DNA of 25,549 nt from Flavobacteriaceae bacterium (lineage in GTDB: Bacteria; Bacteroidota; Bacteroidia; Flavobacteriales; Flavobacteriaceae), in NCBI GenBank assembly GCA_030694835.1, contig JAUYUF010000140.1, positions 1 through 25,549 of the forward strand, given 5' to 3'. Shown in pieces: positions 10,301 to 15,334 of this stretch. The notes beneath the pieces are model-generated. The model saw only the letters and a list, made by a program, of their open reading frames with translations. It did no database searches and was not told the origin of the DNA. Position 1 is the first letter of the stretch. Every line of letters begins with the position of its first letter. The translations under genes and the position numbers were made by a program.

Positions 10301-10758
10301 AAGACACTATTCTGATTATTTCCAACGGTAATTCCTCTGATTAAACTACCGGAAGTTTGAAGTCCCTCAAAAGGTTTTTGGTTAGAAATATTCTTCCTTT
10401 CAAAAGTGTATAAGTTTGGATTTTCGGTGACATTAGGCGCTATAATTTTCTTGTCTAAATTACTATATGTTGTTGTTAAATAGGAAGGAAAAACATAATA
10501 TTGAACATTGATTGTTTCATAACTTTTATTCAAGATTAGTATAGATTTTACAAAATCAATCGAATAATTTACGGCATCAATTTCTTGCTGATTATCATCA
10601 AAAACCTTAAAATTAAAAGGATAAATACTAACACTATCAATTTGAATTGTATCACCTTTAGGATGGAAAATTTTAGTTTTAAAATTTTTCGAAATAACTT
10701 GAGCATTCGTTATCAATCCGATAAAAAGAAAGAAAAAAAGTACATGTTTTTTCATCAA
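7375..10758 (-). CDS. Large predicted outer-membrane beta-barrel protein
   Basis: A 1127-aa protein with a signal peptide (MKKHVLFFFLFIGLITNAQ; a second ATG lies one codon after the first). The N-terminal third has globular beta segments, including SLIRGITVGNNQNSVLNSSL, then ITLKAAISDT and WQLKGGDISLE, and a VNGIPLKSGLENDYIIDY block. From about residue 450 it shows many alternating amphipathic strands rich in N, Y and F, and it ends in the aromatic residue of QLRLNF, the usual barrel C-terminus. Outer-membrane location is inferred with good support. The function is unknown; related proteins seem widespread in Flavobacteria. It follows tatD by 73 nt but has its own -7 box and an upstream palindrome. 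Confidence 0.7.
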   Translation of the reverse strand: MMKKHVLFFFLFIGLITNAQVISKNFKTKIFHPKGDTIQIDSVSIYPFNFKVFDDNQQEIDAVNYSIDFVKSILILNKSYETINVQYYVFPSYLTTTYSNLDKKIIAPNVTENPNLYTFERKNISNQKPFEGLQTSGSLIRGITVGNNQNSVLNSSLDLQISGKISENITLKAAISDTSVPIQQNGYTQDLHQFDNVFIELLSNKWQLKGGDISLENSTTEFLKFKKKVSGIELKTDFKLENTSLKTSISGAIVQGKFVSNQFKGQNGNQGPYKLKGNQGEPFIIVVPGSEIIFVNGIPLKSGLENDYIIDYQTAEITFNPTYPINSDLRITVEFQFNELNYNRFISYDTSSLQNKKWGLGAFYYRESDLKNQPIQNDLNSEQLIILSDAGNDIEKMIAPSAVLTNFDETRILYRKILQGNDEIYEFSTNSFDVLYQVNFSFVGINKGNYRLKNTIAFGKIFEFVGQNSGNYNPIIQLKAPNLLEIIALNGNYKPSEKTELLAEVALSNRDLNLFSSIDDNQNKGLASKLQWNQTLIDRTWKLKSNIIYRNVQKQFTSVEKINAVEFNRDWNLETFNQNQQLWKGLLTISNHNFGDASYGIEKLTFGAQFYDGTRHSLQTNFKWKKLQLDSDYNLLNYTATSEKGLFIRLFTNLKYQSNNYWMGTAVETEKNHRKELITNILTPQSFEYNSSKIYTGFGKIEKSYVEIGYTKSKNDSIRNNNLTKVNEADTYYLKSQLIKNQNSSLSIYAYYRNNHLVNKENEESLNSQINYTQDLFKGLIQLQSNYETLSGNVSQQEYTYIKTEPGNGYFTWNDYNQNGIQEFNEFEIAKFQDEASYLRIALPNVHYLSTHQAKISQTLTINPAQWQAKKGLQQFLSHFYNQSFLLIENKQLKNDNQFNLNPFDTSNLNLIGLIYNFKNSFYLNRGKNRFTTAYHFTEGKQKSLYLFEDLSNNITTHQLQFTHQLNDFWRVDLSGKNGNQQRNSSTFLERNLELNEDEFLPKLTLTINEHSNADFFYSYAQKKNKIGLNESLKKQVLGVTFQFLNDKGQSVKSEFQFINNDFAGIENSAVAYQMLEGLKKGKNYTWLLLANQKLTNSLNLNFNYSGRKSEDSKAIHTGSVQLRLNF

Positions 10759-10778
10759 ATTAATAAACGTGTTTCAAA

Positions 10779-10786
10779 CAAAAATA
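10779..10786 (-). promoter_or_regulatory. -7 box of the outer-membrane gene
   Basis: On the minus strand this reads TATTTTTG (TAnnTTTG), about 20 nt before the ATG at 10758. I did not find a TTG at the ideal spacing; a 7-bp inverted repeat (10794-10817 area) occupies the -33 region instead. Confidence 0.5.
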
Positions 10787-10794
10787 GTCTAAAT

Positions 10795-10816
10795 ATGTTC
10801 AAGTTTAAATGAACAT
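10795..10816. promoter_or_regulatory. Inverted repeat ATGTTCA-N8-TGAACAT, possible operator
   Basis: Perfect 7-bp arms with an AT-only-like centre, located between tatD and the outer-membrane gene. It covers the place where the -33 element of that gene should lie. It could instead form a weak hairpin after tatD, though no T-run follows closely. Confidence 0.4.
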
Positions 10817-10831
10817 GAAGTAATTACAATA

Positions 10832-11599
10832 TTATATTCCGAACAAATCTTTAGAATTTTGAGTTGTAATTGCTGCAATTTCAACAGGAGTTAACTTATA
10901 GATTTGTGCCAATTTATCAACAACTAAGGGTAAATAACTACTTTCATTTTTTTTTCCGCGATGCGGTGCCGGAGCTAAATAAGGCGCATCAGATTCTAAA
11001 ACGATATGTTTTATTGAGATTTCTTGTAAAAATTGATCAATTTTTCCATTTTTAAAAGTTACAACGCCGCCAATTCCTAATTTCATTTGATAAGAAAGCG
11101 CTTTTTCAGCCTGTATTTTGGTGCCAGTAAAACAATGAAATATTCCAAAGAGTTGATCATCTTTTACATCATCTAAGACTTCAAAAACTTCATCAAAAGA
11201 ATCGCGAATATGGATTATTACAGGTAGATTTCTCTCTTTAGCCCACTCTATTTGCGTTTTAAAAGCATCTTGTTGTTGTCGTAAAAAAGTTTTGTCCCAA
11301 TATAAATCGATGCCAATTTCACCAATTCCGTAAAAATGCCTTTTATCGAGCCAATACTTAACATTTGCCAATTCTTCTTTGTAATTTTCTTTCACAGAAG
11401 TTGGATGTAAACCCATCATCAAAAATACATTTTTAGGAAATAGTTTTTCAATATCCAACATCGCTTCTGTATAAGAAGAGTCAATTGCAGGAACAAAAAA
11501 CCGACTGACACCCTTTGATATTGCGCGATTCATCATTTGTGTTCTATCATCTTTAAAAAGTTCGCTATAAATATGGGCGTGTGTATCGGTAATAATCAT
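10832..11599 (-). CDS. tatD: TatD family metal-dependent hydrolase (DNase-like)
   Basis: A 255-aa TIM-barrel hydrolase of the usual TatD/YcfH length. Metal ligands are visible: H7 and H9 in DTHAHIYS, the glutamate of GEIGIDLYW, the histidine of IIHIRDSFDE, HCFTGT, and the aspartate of LESDAPYLAPAPHRGK. Family members are 3'-5' exonucleases acting on DNA or RNA, with roles in repair of oxidative damage. Cytoplasmic. It is divergent from the retropepsin gene, with 31 bp between the two start codons, and lies upstream of the outer-membrane gene on the same strand. Confidence 0.93.
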   Translation of the reverse strand: MIITDTHAHIYSELFKDDRTQMMNRAISKGVSRFFVPAIDSSYTEAMLDIEKLFPKNVFLMMGLHPTSVKENYKEELANVKYWLDKRHFYGIGEIGIDLYWDKTFLRQQQDAFKTQIEWAKERNLPVIIHIRDSFDEVFEVLDDVKDDQLFGIFHCFTGTKIQAEKALSYQMKLGIGGVVTFKNGKIDQFLQEISIKHIVLESDAPYLAPAPHRGKKNESSYLPLVVDKLAQIYKLTPVEIAAITTQNSKDLFGI

Positions 11600-11615
11600 G
11601 TTTTGAGTATTTTTA

Positions 11616-11623
11616 CAAAAATA
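11616..11623 (-). promoter_or_regulatory. -7 box of tatD
   Basis: Minus-strand TATTTTTG, 16 nt before the tatD ATG. The short 31-bp divergent spacer means the -33 region would lie inside the first codons of the retropepsin gene. Confidence 0.45.
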
Positions 11624-11630
11624 ACAATCT

Positions 11631-12071
11631 ATGGCAAGTCTAAAAGAATTCTTAAAAGAAAAAAATTATAAAGTATTTGATTTACAACAAATCCATACCA
11701 ATCATTTTAAAATTAAAATGAAGTTAAATGGTGTAGTTGGTGATTTTATTGTTGATACCGGAGCTTCAAATACTTGTATTGGATTTGAAGGAATCGAAAA
11801 GTTTTTTTTAAAGACTGAGGTTTCAGATGTTAAAGCTGCTGGAGCTGGAGCTACTGAAATGGAAACTCATAAAGCTGCTGCCGTTCCTATTAAAATTGGT
11901 TGGTGGAAAACTAAAATTGATGTGGTGATTTTAGATTTAAGTCATGTTAATATAGCACTGAAGAATCATTTAGCTGAAGAAATTGATGGTATATTAGGTG
12001 CTGATTTATTACAAAAAGGAGATGCTGTTATTGATTATGCTAAAAGTAGATTGTATTTAAAGAAATTGTAA
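11631..12071 (+). CDS. Retropepsin-like aspartic protease (clan AA)
   Basis: A 146-aa protein with the catalytic motif DTGAS (D42-T43-G44), preceded by hydrophobic GDFIV and followed by NTCIGFEGIEKF. The second hallmark, GILGADLLQKGDAVIDYAKSRLYL, closes the fold at the C-terminus. This is the single-domain bacterial retropepsin-like architecture, which needs a dimer to build an active site. There is no signal peptide, so it is probably cytoplasmic. The substrate is unknown. It is divergent from tatD and ends about 65 nt before the tRNA-Asn promoter. Confidence 0.82.
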   Translation: MASLKEFLKEKNYKVFDLQQIHTNHFKIKMKLNGVVGDFIVDTGASNTCIGFEGIEKFFLKTEVSDVKAAGAGATEMETHKAAAVPIKIGWWKTKIDVVILDLSHVNIALKNHLAEEIDGILGADLLQKGDAVIDYAKSRLYLKKL

Positions 12072-12137
12072 ATGAGTAACTTATATTTTTTAAGAATTAA
12101 GATATTATTTTGATGTTTTATTTTTTCAAAAAAATAT

Positions 12138-12167
12138 TTGCTGAGTGTATAAAAACCATTATATTTG
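12138..12167 (+). promoter_or_regulatory. Promoter of the tRNA-Asn/tRNA-Arg unit
   Basis: TTG at 12138-12140, a 19-bp spacer and TATATTTG at 12160-12167, a full Bacteroidetes consensus. The tRNA begins 20 nt after the box. Confidence 0.8.
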
Positions 12168-12187
12168 CACACCTAAAACAAGGAGAT

Positions 12188-12261
12188 TCCTCCTTAGCTC
12201 AGTTGGTTAGAGCATCTGACTGTTAATCAGAGGGTCCTAGGTTCAAGTCCTAGAGGGGGAG
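12188..12261 (+). tRNA. tRNA-Asn (anticodon GTT)
   Basis: All arms fold: acceptor TCCTCCT with AGGGGGA (one wobble), D-stem GCTC/GAGC, anticodon stem TCTGA/TCAGA around loop CTGTTAA, T-stem CTAGG/CCTAG around TTCAAGT, and discriminator G. CCA is not encoded. Its last 6 bases (GGGGAG) are part of the att repeat, so the 3' end is restored by the integrated element. Confidence 0.97.
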
Positions 12262-12362
12262 CAAAACGAAGACTTACAAGTAATTGTAGGTCTTTTTTGT
12301 GTTATTTTTTAGCTCCATAGTTCAACGGATAGAATAGAAGTTTCCTAAACTTTAGATTCAGG
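12256..12362 (+). repeat. attL: left copy of the tRNA-Asn att repeat
   Basis: This stretch is identical to 25443-25549, which reaches the end of the window, so the true repeat may be longer. It contains the last 6 nt of tRNA-Asn, the tRNA-Asn terminator and most of tRNA-Arg. The first 43 nt also match the internal copy at 22393-22435 with a single substitution (T12281 against C22418). Just upstream the three copies diverge. Confidence 0.93.
12269..12298 (+). terminator. tRNA-Asn terminator inside the att repeat
   Basis: GACTTACAA (12271-12279) pairs with TTGTAGGTC (12284-12292) across a GTAA tetraloop, followed by six T. The same hairpin is present in the other two att copies; the internal one has GCAA in the loop. 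Confidence 0.85.
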
Positions 12363-12382
12363 TTCGATTCCTGGTGGAGCTA
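12311..12382 (+). tRNA. tRNA-Arg (anticodon CCT)
   Basis: Acceptor AGCTCCA/TGGAGCT, D-stem GTTC/GAAT (one wobble), anticodon stem GAAGT/ACTTT around TTCCTAA, T-stem TCAGG/CCTGG around TTCGATT, discriminator A. CCA is not encoded. No promoter of its own is visible; it probably depends on readthrough from tRNA-Asn. This copy lies inside the attL repeat, hence on the element side of the crossover. Confidence 0.95.
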
Positions 12383-12387
12383 CAAGA

Positions 12388-12417
12388 AAGGGTTACAAAG
12401 ACTTGTGACTCTTTTTT
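12388..12417 (+). terminator. Terminator after tRNA-Arg
   Basis: GGGTTACAA (12390-12398) pairs with TTGTGACTC (12403-12411) using two wobbles, then a run of T. Confidence 0.75.
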
Positions 12418-12514
12418 ATTAGTTATATATAGAAAAGACTGTTCTTTATTAATACAATTGTGAATTTATAACATTGTACTTCAATTTTGCCAAGTTGCCA
12501 ACTTATTTTCCATA

Positions 12515-12565
12515 AAAAGGTTGTAAAAAAGGTAACATCTAAAATTCAAAAGGTAACATAGTTAC
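12515..12565 (+). repeat. Direct repeats upstream of the integrase, possible arm-type sites
   Basis: AAAAGGTAACAT occurs at 12527-12538 and 12548-12559, exactly 21 bp apart, so on the same helix face. A weaker relative, AAAAGGTTGTA, is at 12515. The second copy runs into GTAAC-ATA-GTTAC (12553-12565). This 170-bp gap between tRNA-Arg and the integrase holds no gene; arm-site or autoregulatory binding by the integrase is inferred from position. Confidence 0.5.
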
Positions 12566-12589
12566 ATAATCTCTTAAATATTCATAAAG

Positions 12590-13792
12590 ATGAAATTAAT
12601 AGTAAGATATATTGTCGCATTAAACAGAATTAATAATGTAGGTAAAACTTCAATAGGTTGTAGAATAACTTATGGGAAACAAAGAATTCAATTCTCTACA
12701 GGATTATTTATTAATCCAAAATCTTGGAATAGTAAGCATCAAAAAGCAGAACCACCTAATGAAGAAAATGATTTCATTAACATCCAACTAAGCCTTATTA
12801 AATCCAAAATTAATAAGGTTTTTTTATGGCTTCAAGTTCAAGAAAACAACTTTATTGTTAATGATATTTATAGACTGTATAAAGGGGTGAAATTAAGAAA
12901 AGAATACAATGTAATTGAATACTTTGAACATCGCTTAAACAAGCTTAAAAAGCTTATTGGGATTGATATTAAGCAGGTAACTTGGGATAAATCCTACTAT
13001 GTAAAAAACAATGTAAAATCATTTATTTTATGGAAGTTTCAGCAAAAAGATATCCCATTAAATAAGTTAAAATTACATTTTCTAGATGATTTGGAATACT
13101 ACTTAAAAGTGGAGAAGAAGCAGAAACAAATTACTGTAAATAAAACAATTCAGCGTTTTAGAAATCCTATAAAAGTTGCAGTTGCAGAAGGTTATTTGGA
13201 TAAAGGTCCATTTATGTTACATAAAACTAAAATGGTTAGAAATGAGGTAGTTTATTTATCTGTAAAAGAATTAGAAAAGTTAGAGAAACATGAATTTTCT
13301 CAACCTAGATTACAACAAGTAAAGGATTGGTTTGTTTTTAGTTGCTATACTGGATTAGCTTATAATGAATTGAAAAATTTATTAAAACAACATATTGTAA
13401 TAGGATTTGATGAACAATTGTGGATTGAAATGTTACGGCAGAAAACACAAAAGAACATTACCATTCCATTATTACCTAAAGCAAAACAACTCATTGATAA
13501 ATACTCTACAGATGATTCAGATGTAATTTTCCCCATGATTAGTAACCAACGGTATAATTCATATTTAAAGGAAATAGCATCTATTCTAGGAATAAATAAA
13601 AGATTGACAACACATACTGGCAGAAAAACATTTGCCAGTACTGTATTGCTTTATAATGATGTTCCTATGGAAATTGTTTCTGAACTATTAGGACATTCTA
13701 ATATGAAAATAACTCAAGAGCATTATGGAAAAATTGTCCAGAAAAAAGTGAGTGATGAGATGTTGAAATTAAAGTCAAAATTATTAAATTAA
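12590..13792 (+). CDS. Tyrosine recombinase/integrase, Bacteroidetes (IntDOT-like) type
   Basis: A 400-aa tyrosine recombinase. It has an arm-binding N-terminus (RITYGKQRIQFSTGLFINPKSW), a SAM-like core-binding domain around residues 110-215, and a catalytic domain from about 220. The catalytic residues seen are H342 and R345 in THTGRKTFAS, H369 in LLGHSNMKIT and the nucleophile Y379 in EHYGKI. The first catalytic Arg, expected in TGLR, is Ala257 (TGLAYNEL). Loss of this Arg is known for IntDOT and many Bacteroidetes relatives, so the enzyme is probably active. It lies 207 bp inside attL, the normal place for the integrase of the element, and is transcribed inwards. Confidence 0.93.
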   Translation: MKLIVRYIVALNRINNVGKTSIGCRITYGKQRIQFSTGLFINPKSWNSKHQKAEPPNEENDFINIQLSLIKSKINKVFLWLQVQENNFIVNDIYRLYKGVKLRKEYNVIEYFEHRLNKLKKLIGIDIKQVTWDKSYYVKNNVKSFILWKFQQKDIPLNKLKLHFLDDLEYYLKVEKKQKQITVNKTIQRFRNPIKVAVAEGYLDKGPFMLHKTKMVRNEVVYLSVKELEKLEKHEFSQPRLQQVKDWFVFSCYTGLAYNELKNLLKQHIVIGFDEQLWIEMLRQKTQKNITIPLLPKAKQLIDKYSTDDSDVIFPMISNQRYNSYLKEIASILGINKRLTTHTGRKTFASTVLLYNDVPMEIVSELLGHSNMKITQEHYGKIVQKKVSDEMLKLKSKLLN

Positions 13793-14033
13793 ATTTTTCT
13801 AAAATAAAACAACTACAAGAATTATTTTGATAAAAAGAAGAAGCTCCATTTGGAACTTCATATATACTTAGAATTTGTTTCTTTTTATTGAGGGCTAATT
13901 GTAGATAATTATGGGGCATTTAATTATTGAATATCTTTTTATTTTGTATTGATAATTTATATTTATAATGAATGATTATTTCATTGGTAAATAATGAAAT
14001 AGAATTTTATTTTGTTATTTAATATCTAATTTG
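13793..14033. other. AT-rich spacer after the integrase
   Basis: No credible gene. GAAGCTCC-ATTT-GGAACTTC (about 13841-13860, one mismatch) could form a hairpin behind the integrase, but no T-run follows. The right end merges into the promoter of the candidate small RNA. Confidence 0.4.
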
Positions 14034-14041
14034 TATATTTG
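14012..14041 (+). promoter_or_regulatory. Consensus promoter of a candidate small RNA
   Basis: TTG at 14012-14014, a 19-bp spacer and TATATTTG at 14034-14041, the same layout as the tRNA-Asn promoter. No ATG-started frame of any size follows before the terminator. Confidence 0.7.
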
Positions 14042-14046
14042 CAATA

Positions 14047-14107
14047 TCATTTCCCTAGGGAAAAGGATCTGGTTGGCCACGACACCTAAGTTGTGGCATT
14101 TTTATTT
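14047..14107 (+). ncRNA. Candidate small RNA, about 60 nt
   Basis: A full promoter at 14012-14041 is followed by a short transcript ending in a clear intrinsic terminator. There are two predicted hairpins. The first is the 14-bp perfect palindrome TTTCCCTAGGGAAA (14050-14063), a 5-bp stem with loop CTAG. The second is GCCACGAC (14076-14083) with GTTGTGGC (14090-14097), loop ACCTAA, then a T-rich tail. The loop CCTA of the second could pair with TAGG of the first. There is no ATG. The T-run overlaps the stop codon of the convergent 161-aa gene. I do not recognise the RNA; a regulatory or defence-linked RNA are both possible. Confidence 0.55.
14076..14107 (+). terminator. Terminator of the candidate small RNA
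   Basis: 8-bp stem (one G-T wobble) with a 6-nt loop, followed by ATTTTTATTTTATT. On the opposite strand no T-run follows the hairpin, so it serves the rightward transcript and not the leftward operon. Confidence 0.75.
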
Positions 14108-14587
14108 TATTCTGTTATTATATTTTCTTTCATAGTATTCTTGGTTTTTTTTATCATCAATGTGAAAACTTGAAACAATCACACAATTAGGTGTTATTTT
14201 TTTTATAATAATTAAAAAACCTCCTTCTTTAAACCAGTAATAATCTTTAATACTACCATCCCCTTCAAGAAATTTAAAACATATAATATCATTAGCATGT
14301 TTATTTTCTATTATTGCTTTTACCCAATGTAATTTATTTGCTCTTTTCTTATCAAAAACTCTTTTTCTTTTTTCACCTCTGGTAATTAATTTAACAAATG
14401 TGTGGGGGTAATTTTCAAAACCTTCTTCTTTAGAATTATTAGTATCAATTATTATTTTATGATCATCTAAGTATATATCTTGTTCTAAAAAGTCAGTTTT
14501 AAATAATTGAAAAAGCATTTCTAAATGTTCTTCAGAGGGATCAATTCCTAAATTTGTAATATAATCACCTAAATTTAATAAATCCAT
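14102..14587 (-). CDS. Unrecognised 161-aa protein, last gene of the RM operon
   Basis: I do not recognise a family. The protein is soluble, with an acidic N-terminus and a basic middle (KLITRGEKRKRVFDKKRANKL). Its C-terminal half reads like an alternating-strand fold: KHANDIICFKF, DYYWFKEGGFLIIIKK, NCVIVSSFHID. The order 'HWVKAII ... YYWF ... FLIIIKK ... VIVSSFHID' faintly recalls RelE/barnase/EndoU-type (BECR) nucleases, but this is only an inference from strand pattern. The ATG overlaps the TAA of the DUF3800 gene (TAATG), so the two are probably translationally coupled and made in fixed ratio. It ends against the terminator of the convergent small RNA. Confidence 0.75.
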   Translation of the reverse strand: MDLLNLGDYITNLGIDPSEEHLEMLFQLFKTDFLEQDIYLDDHKIIIDTNNSKEEGFENYPHTFVKLITRGEKRKRVFDKKRANKLHWVKAIIENKHANDIICFKFLEGDGSIKDYYWFKEGGFLIIIKKITPNCVIVSSFHIDDKKNQEYYERKYNNRIK

Positions 14588-15321
14588 TAATTATTTTGTT
14601 TAGGTTGATGATCAAAAATGTTGAATTTTACCTCCCAAGGCTCTGTTCCTTCATCTAAATTGAACCCTGATTTTTGTTCAAGATAATTAATGAAATCTAG
14701 TTTGTGTTTTGTGGGATTACTTATATCGCCCAAACTAACTCTAGATTTATAAGTTATAGCACCAATAAAGAAATCAGCTAACTGAATAAATATATTATCT
14801 ATTGAATGTAGATGTTGAAACTGGATGAAAGGTGAATGTCCAGAATATTGATTGTTAAAAACCTCATTAATTTTTTTTAACTTTTCTCTCCCCCTAGTGT
14901 CTTTTATATCAATAAATACACGATACTTCTCTCCATCTATATTATTTGGATGTATTAAAAAGTACATTAACTTATAATAAAAATTATCATGTAATCCCTG
15001 ATTAAAATCCTTATGATTTAGACGTTCTTTATATTTCACTAATACACTTCTAAATTCTAAAGGATTTTGAAAGAAAAAATCCACTAACTCAAAATAAAGA
15101 TCTAGTTTTGCCTTTGAAAATTTTTTCCATTTTAATTCCCTATTTACACTATGTTTTTTAAGGATTGAGTTTAACTCTTGTTTAATATTTTCATAATCAG
15201 TGCTTTTAACTTTTATGTAACCAATACACATAACAGGTAATTTATCATTTTCTAAGTGACAACTTTCATCTATAAAAATATCATATCTATTATCTTTGTC
15301 TAAAGACCTATTTTCATTCAT
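14587..15321 (-). CDS. DUF3800 domain protein
   Basis: A 244-aa protein with the DUF3800 signature: N-terminal DIFIDESCHLEND (the usual form is FIDESG), a central VFIDIKDTRGREKLK strand, and C-terminal IFIQLADFFIGAITYKSR. These acidic positions suit an RNase H-like fold and possible nuclease activity, which is unproven. DUF3800 genes are common in mobile elements and defence islands. It starts 13 nt after the type IIG enzyme and overlaps the next gene by one base, so it is the middle gene of a three-gene operon. The glycine after DES is replaced by cysteine here. Confidence 0.85.
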   Translation of the reverse strand: MNENRSLDKDNRYDIFIDESCHLENDKLPVMCIGYIKVKSTDYENIKQELNSILKKHSVNRELKWKKFSKAKLDLYFELVDFFFQNPLEFRSVLVKYKERLNHKDFNQGLHDNFYYKLMYFLIHPNNIDGEKYRVFIDIKDTRGREKLKKINEVFNNQYSGHSPFIQFQHLHSIDNIFIQLADFFIGAITYKSRVSLGDISNPTKHKLDFINYLEQKSGFNLDEGTEPWEVKFNIFDHQPKQNN

Positions 15322-15334
15322 ATTATATGTTTGT

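Noticed and set aside
10585..10812. Rightward frame over the start of the outer-membrane gene
   Set aside because: Antisense shadow; it overlaps the signal peptide and promoter region of the real gene.
12590..13792. Inactive integrase because the catalytic Arg is missing
   Set aside because: Ala or Ser at this position is normal in IntDOT-type Bacteroidetes integrases; H342, R345, H369 and Y379 are intact.
13698..13919. Leftward open frame over the end of the integrase
   Set aside because: Antisense shadow of the integrase C-terminus running into spacer; no protein features.
14012..14107. Retron or CRISPR-related RNA
   Set aside because: No reverse transcriptase, Cas gene or repeat array is present in the window.
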